The notes under the pieces: generated by a model
Database searches by the model: none
Told to the model about the DNA's origin: nothing
Seen by the model: the letters and a program-made list of their open reading frames with translations, nothing else
In this document: positions 1 through 6,360 of the stretch, one piece after another
Layout: each line of letters begins with the position of its first letter
How positions within the stretch are numbered: the first letter of the stretch is position 1
Position numbers and translations under genes: made by a program
Assembly: GCA_041165405.1 (NCBI GenBank)
Contig: JBEANL010000015.1
Span: 1-19,011, forward strand
DNA from: Methylopumilus sp009926035
Lineage (GTDB): Bacteria > Pseudomonadota > Gammaproteobacteria > Burkholderiales > Methylophilaceae
Direction: 5' to 3'
Length of the DNA stretch: 19,011 nucleotides

Positions 1-12
1 GAAAGGTTAAAC

Positions 13-339
13 ATGACAGCTTTATTTGAGTATTTGCACGCAGTTCAATCAATCTGGGTAGATAATCTAGAGTACCAAGTGAAAGAAGGGTGGTTATGGC
101 TAGATCCGATACTTACTCTTGTGCGCGATTATTTTTTTGAGACCACCGTGGTTGTTACTGTCATTTTCTTATATTCCATTATTTTTTCTGCTATTTCACT
201 TTATGGCCAAAAAGCGACGCCTAAAAAAGTCGTCTATACAGAAGAGTTTAAAAATTTAGTGAGGGGTATCGACCTACATTTAGGTGATGAATCTAAAAAA
301 ACAGCAGTAAAAAAACCTACAAAAAATAAAATCAGTTAA
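13..339 (+). CDS. small single-pass membrane protein of unknown function
   Basis: Not a family I recognise; 108 residues. The first 43 residues are amphipathic and rich in Trp and Tyr. Residues 44-64 form one clear membrane helix of Val, Ile, Phe and Leu. The rest is polar and ends in a basic tail (about residues 94-108) built of Lys with Thr, Ala and Pro. A GAAAGG Shine-Dalgarno sequence at bases 1-6 precedes the ATG with good spacing, so the start is well supported. The gene ends head-on against the flavin reductase gene: the two stop codons share the palindrome TTAA at 336-339. Upstream context lies outside the window, so it could be the last gene of an operon. Being a real gene is likely; any function would be a guess. 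Confidence 0.7.
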   Translation: MTALFEYLHAVQSIWVDNLEYQVKEGWLWLDPILTLVRDYFFETTVVVTVIFLYSIIFSAISLYGQKATPKKVVYTEEFKNLVRGIDLHLGDESKKTAVKKPTKNKIS

Positions 340-1433
340 CCGCTATAAAACGGATAATCGGTGTAACCTTTTTCCGTGCCCCCGTAAAAAGTTCTTTGAT
401 TGGGCGTATTAAGTGGATAATTATTTTCAAGTCGTTTTACTAAATCTGGATTAGCAAGAAAAAGTACACCAAAAGCAACGAGATCAGCTTCATAATTTTC
501 AATGGCACTCTCAGCCATAGCCTTGTTGTAGCCATTGTTCGTCATGATGTTCATACCACCGTGCATTTTAAATAATTTTTTTAATTCAATAAAATTAACT
601 TTAGGATTAGCATCGCGTGGCCCACCCGTTTCGCCTTCAATGATATGAAGATATGCTAATTTTCTTTTTCCTAATTCAATGGCCACATAGCTATATAATT
701 TTTGTGGATCTGAATCATCAATATCATTAAAGGTAGAGGCAGGCGAAATGCGACAGCCAATTAAATTCGCTGGATAGACCTTGATAATTTCATCAACTAC
801 TTCTAGTAAGAAGCGTGCACGATTTTCAATCGAGCCACCATATTGATCATCACGGTGATTTGTTTTGTCTCTTAAAAATTGATCAATAAGGTAACCATTT
901 GCCGCATGGACTTCAATCATATCGAATCCAGCTTTTTTAGCATTTAAAGTGGCTTGAGCATATTGCTTAGCCAGTGATTTAATTTCATCAATCTCTAACG
1001 CTTTAGGTTCAGATACATCAACCAAACCCTTGCTATTAAATGTTTTTGCCTTAGCTCTAATTGCTGAAGGGGCTTGCGGCGGCATGTTATTTGGTAGAAG
1101 TTCGCTATGCGAAATACGACCGACATGCCAAAGTTGCAAACAAATCTTTCCATTCTTTTGATGCACAGCATCGGTGATTTTTTTCCAGCCTTCAATTTGG
1201 CCTTCAGAATAAATACCTGGTGTTGAGATATAGCCTTGGCCTTCAGGACAGATTTGAGTGGCTTCCGCGATAATTAACCCGGCACTCGCTCTTTGTTCAT
1301 AATACGTCACGTTCATCCCTACAGGTTCACGGTTCTCATTAGCACGATTACGGGTAAGGGGGGCCATGACACAGCGATTATTGAGTGTTAAATTACCTAA
1401 TTGATATGGGCTATAAAGTGCATGAGCTGTCAT
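336..1433 (-). CDS. nemA: Old Yellow Enzyme family alkene reductase (N-ethylmaleimide reductase type)
   Basis: A FMN-dependent, NAD(P)H-using cytosolic ene-reductase that reduces activated C=C bonds of electrophiles such as enones, maleimides and nitro compounds. It has 365 residues, the usual length of the NemA group. The TIM-barrel signatures are all present: MAPLTRNR near residue 22, LQLWHVGR around 100, the substrate-binding pair His176/Asn179 in HAANGYL with Tyr181 following, DQFLRDKTNHR, and YGGSIENRARF. The C-terminus FYGGTEKGYTDYP is characteristic of NemA and xenobiotic reductases. The His/Asn pair is the OYE1-like variant rather than His/His. The ATG is preceded only by a weak purine stretch. 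A 5-bp palindrome with a 3-nt spacer (1460-1472) lies 26 bp upstream of the start and could be an operator, but it is short. It appears to be a single-gene unit. The family is near certain; the physiological substrate is unknown. Confidence 0.93.
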   Translation of the reverse strand: MTAHALYSPYQLGNLTLNNRCVMAPLTRNRANENREPVGMNVTYYEQRASAGLIIAEATQICPEGQGYISTPGIYSEGQIEGWKKITDAVHQKNGKICLQLWHVGRISHSELLPNNMPPQAPSAIRAKAKTFNSKGLVDVSEPKALEIDEIKSLAKQYAQATLNAKKAGFDMIEVHAANGYLIDQFLRDKTNHRDDQYGGSIENRARFLLEVVDEIIKVYPANLIGCRISPASTFNDIDDSDPQKLYSYVAIELGKRKLAYLHIIEGETGGPRDANPKVNFIELKKLFKMHGGMNIMTNNGYNKAMAESAIENYEADLVAFGVLFLANPDLVKRLENNYPLNTPNQRTFYGGTEKGYTDYPFYSG

Positions 1434-1520
1434 AAAAGTCTTTTTAGAATTTAATTGAAATCAAAAATTGATGGGCCCTATTCTACTCTTAAAAAAGGGC
1501 GTGAATGAGACTAAACCGAC

Positions 1521-1922
1521 TTACTTCTTAACCGGTTTTTTTTCTTTAGTTTTAGTTGTTGCTTTTGATTTTTTTACAGCTTTTTTAGTAGGCGTCACTT
1601 TTTTAGTTTCTTTTTTAGCCTTGAGTTTCGTTGCTTTTTTTGCTTCTATAGCTGCTTTTGAGGCTAATGTTGCTTCTAATTCTTTTACTTGATTTTCAAG
1701 AGCATCAATTCGTAACAGTTTTGTGTTGGCTTCTTCTAAATCTAATTTCAGTTTCTGAATTTCAGCATCTTTAAAATAGGTCGCTTGATAACTTGCATAT
1801 CCATAAATAAGTGAGCTGACTGAAATGACACCAGTCACAATATAGATGATAAGATTTTTTTTATCTGCCTTCTTTTTTTCTGGGATATTAAAGGGAGCTT
1901 CTTCTTTTTGATCAAATTCCAT
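1521..1922 (-). CDS. membrane-anchored coiled-coil protein with lysine-rich tail, unknown function
   Basis: No recognised family; 133 residues in three parts. Residues 1-23 are charged. Residues 24-43 form a membrane helix. Residues about 51-90 have spaced Leu and Ile in a heptad-like pattern with alternating Glu and Lys, suggesting a coiled coil. Residues 93-133 are an extreme lysine tail: 19 of 41 residues are Lys, mixed with Ala, Thr, Val and Pro and with no Arg, resembling histone H1 tails. A strong Shine-Dalgarno AAGG (1931-1934 on this strand) lies 8 nt before the ATG. It is the last gene of a three-gene unit, 17 bp after the preceding one. If the N-terminus is cytoplasmic, the tail would be in the periplasm and might contact peptidoglycan or LPS. 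With the opposite topology it could touch DNA. The sequence alone does not settle this. Confidence 0.72.
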   Translation of the reverse strand: MEFDQKEEAPFNIPEKKKADKKNLIIYIVTGVISVSSLIYGYASYQATYFKDAEIQKLKLDLEEANTKLLRIDALENQVKELEATLASKAAIEAKKATKLKAKKETKKVTPTKKAVKKSKATTKTKEKKPVKK

Positions 1923-1939
1923 TTTATTTTCCTTGGTTA

Positions 1940-2197
1940 TTATTTAATGCGCGTTATTCGAATACCATCAGGTTCTATTTTAGCTGAAAAAGTTTTATTG
2001 AGTTCTTTATTAATCATTTTATGTTTTTCATTCAGCACTTCTATGTTTGTATTATCAATTAAAAAACTCTCACCAATATTCATAATTTGATATGGATAAT
2101 AACTTGATCTTCGAAAATGGAGTGATTTTCTCTGTTCAATGAATTTAAATTGCCGAGTTTTTAATCGGTGAGCTAATTCTCTTAACTTTTGCAGCAT
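1940..2197 (-). CDS. 85-residue basic hypothetical protein
   Basis: The chosen start is the ATG at 2197, whose A is the last base of the upstream gene's stop (TAATG), the usual form of translational coupling. A TTG 18 bases further upstream would add six residues but needs a longer overlap. The product is soluble and basic: an Arg/Lys-rich helix over residues 1-30, then YPYQIMNIGESFLID around 38-52, and a C-terminal Lys-x-Phe...Asp-Gly-x-Arg-Ile-x-Arg element. This arrangement (aromatic-Pro, Met, Gly-Glu-Ser-Phe, then a basic strand ending G-x-R-I-x-R) resembles a small domain seen in many phage and bacterial hypothetical proteins. That is recall of a pattern, not a search result. It lies between the RodZ-like HTH gene and the lysine-tail gene in the same unit. 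No function is assigned. Confidence 0.7.
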   Translation of the reverse strand: MLQKLRELAHRLKTRQFKFIEQRKSLHFRRSSYYPYQIMNIGESFLIDNTNIEVLNEKHKMINKELNKTFSAKIEPDGIRITRIK

Positions 2198-2550
2198 TAC
2201 GCAAAAAGTTTCCAAAGAAGGGTTGTAATAAATGCTGCAATTGAAAGATAAAAATATTTTTTTAAGCGTTTACCTAAATTGTCTTTTTTAATTTCTTGGA
2301 AACTAGAATCAGTTTCATCTAACTCATATTTGGTAATGACAGAGTTCACATCAATATTAAGGAATCGACAATAGCGTTTAATAACAGCTTGTTTTAACTT
2401 ATTTGAATGAAAAAAAGCAGCTAGGTTATTTTCAATTGCTTGGACTTGTTGCACAGATAAACATAGTTCCGTTGCGATATCGTCCGCTTTAAGTTTTAGT
2501 TCACGACGTGCTTTTGTAAGAGCTTGGCCGTTGTATTCGAGGTTTGACAT
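2197..2550 (-). CDS. RodZ-like HTH protein with C-terminal membrane anchor
   Basis: 117 residues. Residues 8-42 (from GQALTKARRELKLK to QAIENN) match the start of the RodZ-type HTH_25 fold, and residues 43-78 continue it with KRYCRFLNIDVNSVITKYE, equivalent to the 'LR-Y-A-LGLD---Y' part of RodZ. A basic linker (KRLKK) leads to one hydrophobic helix at about 99-116, where the protein ends. RodZ itself continues into a periplasmic domain and is usually well over 250 residues, so this is a minimal, tail-anchored relative rather than rodZ. In RodZ this domain binds MreB; in other proteins HTH folds bind DNA. Either role is possible here. No Shine-Dalgarno is visible; a 9-bp inverted repeat (2557-2582) sits directly before the ATG. 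Its stop overlaps the next gene's start. Confidence 0.78.
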   Translation of the reverse strand: MSNLEYNGQALTKARRELKLKADDIATELCLSVQQVQAIENNLAAFFHSNKLKQAVIKRYCRFLNIDVNSVITKYELDETDSSFQEIKKDNLGKRLKKYFYLSIAAFITTLLWKLFA

Positions 2551-2556
2551 AAATAA

Positions 2557-2582
2557 AAAATGTTAATAGTAGGTAACATTTT
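2557..2582 (-). terminator. AT-rich hairpin with T tract before the HTH gene; terminator or operator
   Basis: A perfect 9-bp inverted repeat, AAAATGTTA (2557-2565) and TAACATTTT (2574-2582), with an 8-nt loop. On the minus strand the second arm runs into TTTTTTATTT, like a weak rho-independent terminator for the argS-to-SDR operon that ends at 2626. The stem has only one G-C pair, so as a terminator it would be weak. It also lies 6 nt from the start codon of an HTH gene, where an autoregulatory operator would be placed. Confidence 0.35.
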
Positions 2583-2625
2583 AATTTATTTTACGTTTTA
2601 AGGATATACGTGATGCGGATATTAC

Positions 2626-3417
2626 TTAAATCATTTTTCTAATTTTTTTAGGGCCACCTTTAGCTAAAAAATCCCATAGGGATGCCGGAAGAAATTTCAT
2701 AATAGTACTCGCAATATTCATTTGCCAAGGAATAATCACAAAGCGTCTTTTATTTTGAATGGCTTTTATAAAACGAGATACCGCAACATCTACATCTAAA
2801 ATAAAGGGCATAATGTAACGATTATGTTTCGTCATAGGCGTATGAATATAGCCTGGAGCAATGGTTGTGACGTGAATACCAAAAGATTTCATTTCGATAC
2901 GAAGACTTTCTAGATAGTTAATAAGTGCTGCTTTAGAAGTGCTATAAGCGCCTGAACCAGGCAAGCCTCTAATACCAGCCACGCTTGCAATACCAACTAA
3001 TTGCCCAGATTTCTGTTTTTTAAAAATTTCAATAAATGGAAGAAAGGTATGAATTACACCAAATAGATTAATCTCGACTATACGTTTAAATGTATGGAGA
3101 TCTTTTTTTTCACCCGCAAGCGTTCCAGAGCTGACTCCCGCATTAGCAATAACTATATCCGGAGCCCCATATTTTTTGATGAAATGATTCGCAGCTTTTT
3201 GAAGATTTTTTTGATCTGTGACATCGACTCCATAAATCTCACAAGGGGTTTTAATGTTTAATTTTATTTTATGAAGAAGTTCTAGACGTCGACCCACTAA
3301 ACCTAAAGTGGCACCTTGATTTGCATATTGATGAGCTAAAGATTCACCGATGCCACTTGTGGCACCGGTGATAAAGACTTTTAAAGCTTTATTTTTTATT
3401 GCGATCTTTTCTGACAT
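2626..3417 (-). CDS. classical short-chain dehydrogenase/reductase (SDR)
   Basis: An NAD(P)-dependent oxidoreductase of the classical SDR family, 263 residues. It carries the nucleotide-binding TGATSGIG at 17-24, NAG at 92-94, and the catalytic tetrad Asn117, Ser145, Tyr158 and Lys162 (YSTSK). An Arg-Arg pair at 43-44 after the second strand favours NADPH. The C-terminal part has hydrophobic helices and a basic end, as in SDRs related to DltE/YqjQ and DHRS7 that associate with membranes. Substrate unknown. The ATG at 3417 was chosen because the Rossmann fold starts just after it; the frame stays open to 3498 but that extension lies inside dsbA. This start still overlaps dsbA by 29 bp, so it is probably translated by coupling. 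Last gene of the argS operon, a common betaproteobacterial arrangement. Confidence 0.9.
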   Translation of the reverse strand: MSEKIAIKNKALKVFITGATSGIGESLAHQYANQGATLGLVGRRLELLHKIKLNIKTPCEIYGVDVTDQKNLQKAANHFIKKYGAPDIVIANAGVSSGTLAGEKKDLHTFKRIVEINLFGVIHTFLPFIEIFKKQKSGQLVGIASVAGIRGLPGSGAYSTSKAALINYLESLRIEMKSFGIHVTTIAPGYIHTPMTKHNRYIMPFILDVDVAVSRFIKAIQNKRRFVIIPWQMNIASTIMKFLPASLWDFLAKGGPKKIRKMI

Positions 3418-4021
3418 TACTAATAATGAAGTCAGCAATTTGAAGCGCTTCATTATTACCGCCCGCCATCGTGCTTGAAGTAATGTACTTACCGTCAATC
3501 ATTAATGTAGGTACACCGGTTGCACCTGATGCTTTAAAAACCTGAGCAGCTTTATTTAAAGAAGCATTCATTGAGAATGAATTAAAAGCATCTTCTACTT
3601 TTTTACGATCAAGGCCTGATTTTAATGTGACCCATTGAAGAATCGCTTTTTCGTCACCTGGGTTAAGGGAGCGTTCTTTATGCACAGCATCAAATAGAGG
3701 CGTATGAAGTTTATCTGCTACACCTAAGGTTTCCATTGCATAAAAGGCTCTGGCCATCGGTGCCCAATCAGGACGTGGAATGGCTGGCATACGTTTAAAG
3801 TAGACATCCTTAGGTAATTTTTTTACCCAATCACTCAAAATCGGATCCATTTGGTAGCAGTGAATACAGCCATACCAAAAAAGTTCAGTGACTTCGATTT
3901 TATCTTTGTTATCTGTTGGAACAGTTTGTACTGTTTTATCAAAATTAACTCCAACCTCAGGTGCCGCTGCAAAAGAAAGTGATGTAAAAAGCATTAAAAA
4001 AATGAATAAGATTTTTTTCAT
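3389..4021 (-). CDS. dsbA: periplasmic thiol:disulfide interchange protein DsbA
   Basis: The disulfide oxidant of the periplasm: it passes its disulfide to newly exported proteins and is reoxidised by DsbB (not in this window). It has 210 residues, normal for DsbA. A signal peptide covers about residues 1-19 (Lys-Lys, a hydrophobic run of Leu, Phe and Ile, Ala cleavage region). The active site is Cys52-Ile-His-Cys55 in FWYGCIHC, and the cis-proline loop is Val170-Pro171 in GVPT. The dipeptide Ile-His differs from the classical Pro-His; Val-His is known in neisserial DsbA, so a functional oxidase is still expected. A Shine-Dalgarno AAGGA lies about 10 nt upstream. Follows the SPOR gene by 11 bp and overlaps the SDR gene. 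Confidence 0.95.
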   Translation of the reverse strand: MKKILFIFLMLFTSLSFAAAPEVGVNFDKTVQTVPTDNKDKIEVTELFWYGCIHCYQMDPILSDWVKKLPKDVYFKRMPAIPRPDWAPMARAFYAMETLGVADKLHTPLFDAVHKERSLNPGDEKAILQWVTLKSGLDRKKVEDAFNSFSMNASLNKAAQVFKASGATGVPTLMIDGKYITSSTMAGGNNEALQIADFIISNVRKDRNKK

Positions 4022-4032
4022 TGAAGATATCC

Positions 4033-4596
4033 TTAATTATTCGAGTTTGTATTGTTAAGAGTAGCTTTCACCAAAACAGGTTTAAAGCCATTTTTAATGA
4101 GATCATTTTTTGTTTTCATAATTTGTGCATCATCGATCATAGGTCCTACTCTTACTTTATGCACTATTTCATTATTTTGAGAAGGTGCTGTTAGTACGAC
4201 CGCTTCAAATCCTAAAAGTGCCAATTTTGCTTTGGTATTATCTGCATCCTTATCTGTCGTAAAAGAGCCAACTTGATAGAAGTAAACCTCTTTTTGAGGA
4301 ATGTTCGCTGGATTTTTTAAAGACTGTGTTGTTTCATGATCTGAAATATCTTTATCACCGTTTGGTAAGATATTATAGAAATCAAATTTTGTGGGTTGAT
4401 CTTGGATAGCATCCGCAGTTTGACCTTCTGGTTTTGCACCCTGGATTTCAATACAAGCACCATTTGTATCTTTGCTTACAAAAGGACTTTTACCATGAGT
4501 AATAAAAACAGTAATACCAATCGATAAACCAATACCGACTAAAATGCCCATAAAAAGGCCATTCACAAAAGAACTACCTGATTTACCTTTATCCAT
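4033..4596 (-). CDS. SPOR-domain (FtsN-like) inner membrane protein
   Basis: 187 residues: a short cytoplasmic N-terminus, one membrane helix rich in Gly and Ile at about 10-33, a flexible polar linker containing the FDFYNILP motif typical of betaproteobacterial SPOR proteins (about 71-78), and a C-terminal SPOR domain from about 104 to 180, starting VYFYQVGSF and containing VHKVRVGPM. SPOR domains bind peptidoglycan stripped of stem peptides and bring proteins to the division septum, so a role in cell division or cell-wall remodelling is likely. It may be this organism's FtsN, but the periplasmic linker is short. An AAAAGGT Shine-Dalgarno precedes the ATG. The gene starts 14 bp after argS and is followed 11 bp later by dsbA, a conserved betaproteobacterial order. 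Confidence 0.9.
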   Translation of the reverse strand: MDKGKSGSSFVNGLFMGILVGIGLSIGITVFITHGKSPFVSKDTNGACIEIQGAKPEGQTADAIQDQPTKFDFYNILPNGDKDISDHETTQSLKNPANIPQKEVYFYQVGSFTTDKDADNTKAKLALLGFEAVVLTAPSQNNEIVHKVRVGPMIDDAQIMKTKNDLIKNGFKPVLVKATLNNTNSNN

Positions 4597-4610
4597 ATTT
4601 ACCTTTTAAA

Positions 4611-6284
4611 TTACATTTTTTCCGGAGCGTTAACACCTAAGAGATCAAGACCATTTTTTAATACAATTTGTGTCGCACAAATTAAACTTAAGCGCGCTAT
4701 TTTTTCATCTTCATTTTCAACCAAAAACTTAGTGTCATTATAATAGCTATGAAGATCGGCCGCACAGTCTTTTAAATAGTTTGCAATCGTATGCGGTGCT
4801 AATTCAACACCTGCATGTAATACCACCTCTGGAAATTCGCTTAAGCGTTTAATCAGAATCAATTCTTGTGTGGATTTAAGCCCATTAATATTAGCGTTTT
4901 CTAATTGACTAATATCACCACCCCATTGTTTTAAAACACCTGCAATACGTGCATGTGCATATTGAATGTAATACACAGGGTTATCTGAGTTTTGAGTTTT
5001 GGCTAGATCAATATCAAACACAAGCTGTGAATCAGGTTTGCGAGCGACAAGAAAATAACGTGTTGCATCACAACCGACCTCATCAATCAAATCTCGCAAT
5101 GTGACGTAGCTACCCGCACGTTTAGAAAGCTTTACTTCTTCCCCGCCCTTCATCACTGTAATCATTTGATGTAACACATATTCAGGATAAGTTTCAGGAA
5201 TGCCTACTTTTAAAGCTTGAAGTCCTGCTCTGACTCTTGTGATAGTACTGTGATGGTCCGATCCTTGCTCATTGATGACACGTTTAAAACCACGCTCCCA
5301 TTTATTGAGATGATAGGCTACATCAGGAATAAAGTAGGTATAGCTTCCATCCGATTTTTTCATGACACGATTTTTATCATCGCCAAATGCTGTGGTTTTT
5401 AACCAGAGTGCATTATCTTCTTCAAAAGTAAAACCATTTTTGATGAGAGATGCAACAACCTTTTCAATCTGACCGTTTTTATAGAAGGAAGATTCTAAAG
5501 TGAAAATATCAAATTCAATTTTGAATGCATTTAAATCTTGATCTTGTTCGTGTCTTAAATAGGCAACGCTAAATTGTCGAATGGATTCTAAGTCGTCAAT
5601 GTCACCAGACGCTTTAATTATTTTACTCTCGCATTCAATGCTCTTTTGACTTAGAAAGGCGTTCGCAATCTCGACAATGTATTCACCTCGATAACCATCT
5701 TCAGGAAATGCAGGATCTGAGGGATCCATATTATGGCATCTTGCATGCACTGATTTAGTGAGGTTATCAATTTGAGCACCCGCATCGTTGTAATAAAATT
5801 CGCGTGTCACATCCCAGCCATTAAACTTTAGAAGTCTTGCTAGAGAATCACCAATGGCAGCGCCTCGACCATGGCCAACATGAAGTGGTCCTGTGGGATT
5901 AGCAGATACAAATTCAATTTGGACTTTTTGAGGGTTACCCTTTTCATCATGCCCTGAATTATTTTGACCATAAGTTTCAGGATTTTTTAAAATCTCGTGG
6001 ATAATGAAGATGCGTGCTTTTTCACTCAAATAGAAATTAATAAAACCCGCACCCGCAATTTCAACTTTTTCAACAAAGGGTGAGGTAGGCAAATTTTCAA
6101 TCACGAGAGCTGCAAGCTCGCGCGGATTTTTTTTCAAAGGTTTAGCGAGCATCATGGCTAAATTTGTTGAGAAATCACCATGCTCGATCGATTTGGGACG
6201 ATCTAGTTGAATAGAATTTGCCAAAATCTCAGGATATATGGATTGTGCGACGGGCAACAATAATTGTAGAAGATGCGATTTCAC
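4611..6284 (-). CDS. argS: arginyl-tRNA synthetase
   Basis: Class Ia aminoacyl-tRNA synthetase that charges tRNA-Arg with arginine at the expense of ATP; cytosolic and essential. 557 residues, within the usual range. The N-terminal additional domain typical of ArgRS (about 1-110) contains EHGDFSTNLA. The catalytic core has ANPTGPLHVGHGRG, with the HIGH motif as His135-Val-Gly-His138, and the KMSKS equivalent Lys385-Leu-Ser-Lys388 followed by RAG. The C-terminal DALR anticodon-binding domain runs from about residue 430 to the end. The start is a GTG codon at 6284, chosen because it gives the normal N-terminal length. First gene of a minus-strand operon continuing into SPOR, dsbA and SDR; it is divergent from priA across 76 bp. 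Confidence 0.98.
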   Translation of the reverse strand: MKSHLLQLLLPVAQSIYPEILANSIQLDRPKSIEHGDFSTNLAMMLAKPLKKNPRELAALVIENLPTSPFVEKVEIAGAGFINFYLSEKARIFIIHEILKNPETYGQNNSGHDEKGNPQKVQIEFVSANPTGPLHVGHGRGAAIGDSLARLLKFNGWDVTREFYYNDAGAQIDNLTKSVHARCHNMDPSDPAFPEDGYRGEYIVEIANAFLSQKSIECESKIIKASGDIDDLESIRQFSVAYLRHEQDQDLNAFKIEFDIFTLESSFYKNGQIEKVVASLIKNGFTFEEDNALWLKTTAFGDDKNRVMKKSDGSYTYFIPDVAYHLNKWERGFKRVINEQGSDHHSTITRVRAGLQALKVGIPETYPEYVLHQMITVMKGGEEVKLSKRAGSYVTLRDLIDEVGCDATRYFLVARKPDSQLVFDIDLAKTQNSDNPVYYIQYAHARIAGVLKQWGGDISQLENANINGLKSTQELILIKRLSEFPEVVLHAGVELAPHTIANYLKDCAADLHSYYNDTKFLVENEDEKIARLSLICATQIVLKNGLDLLGVNAPEKM

Positions 6285-6360
6285 GTCTTAAAATGATAGG
6301 TAGCAATTAAAGCGTTTATTTTAACTTAGAATTGATGGACTCACCCTTAAAACTAACACC

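Noticed and set aside
1513..1538. AAACCG / CGGTTT stem followed by a T run, terminator-like on the plus strand
   Set aside because: It falls across the end of a minus-strand lysine-rich gene, the loop is 14 nt, and no plus-strand gene leads into it; the T run is explained by the Lys codons.
1468..1692. Open frame for a 74-residue hydrophobic protein on the plus strand
   Set aside because: It is antisense to the lysine-rich tail gene; AAA lysine codons read as TTT Phe on the other strand, giving false membrane character.
3418..3498. N-terminal extension of the SDR protein by 27 residues
   Set aside because: It lies wholly inside dsbA in another frame, and the Rossmann fold begins after the ATG at 3417.
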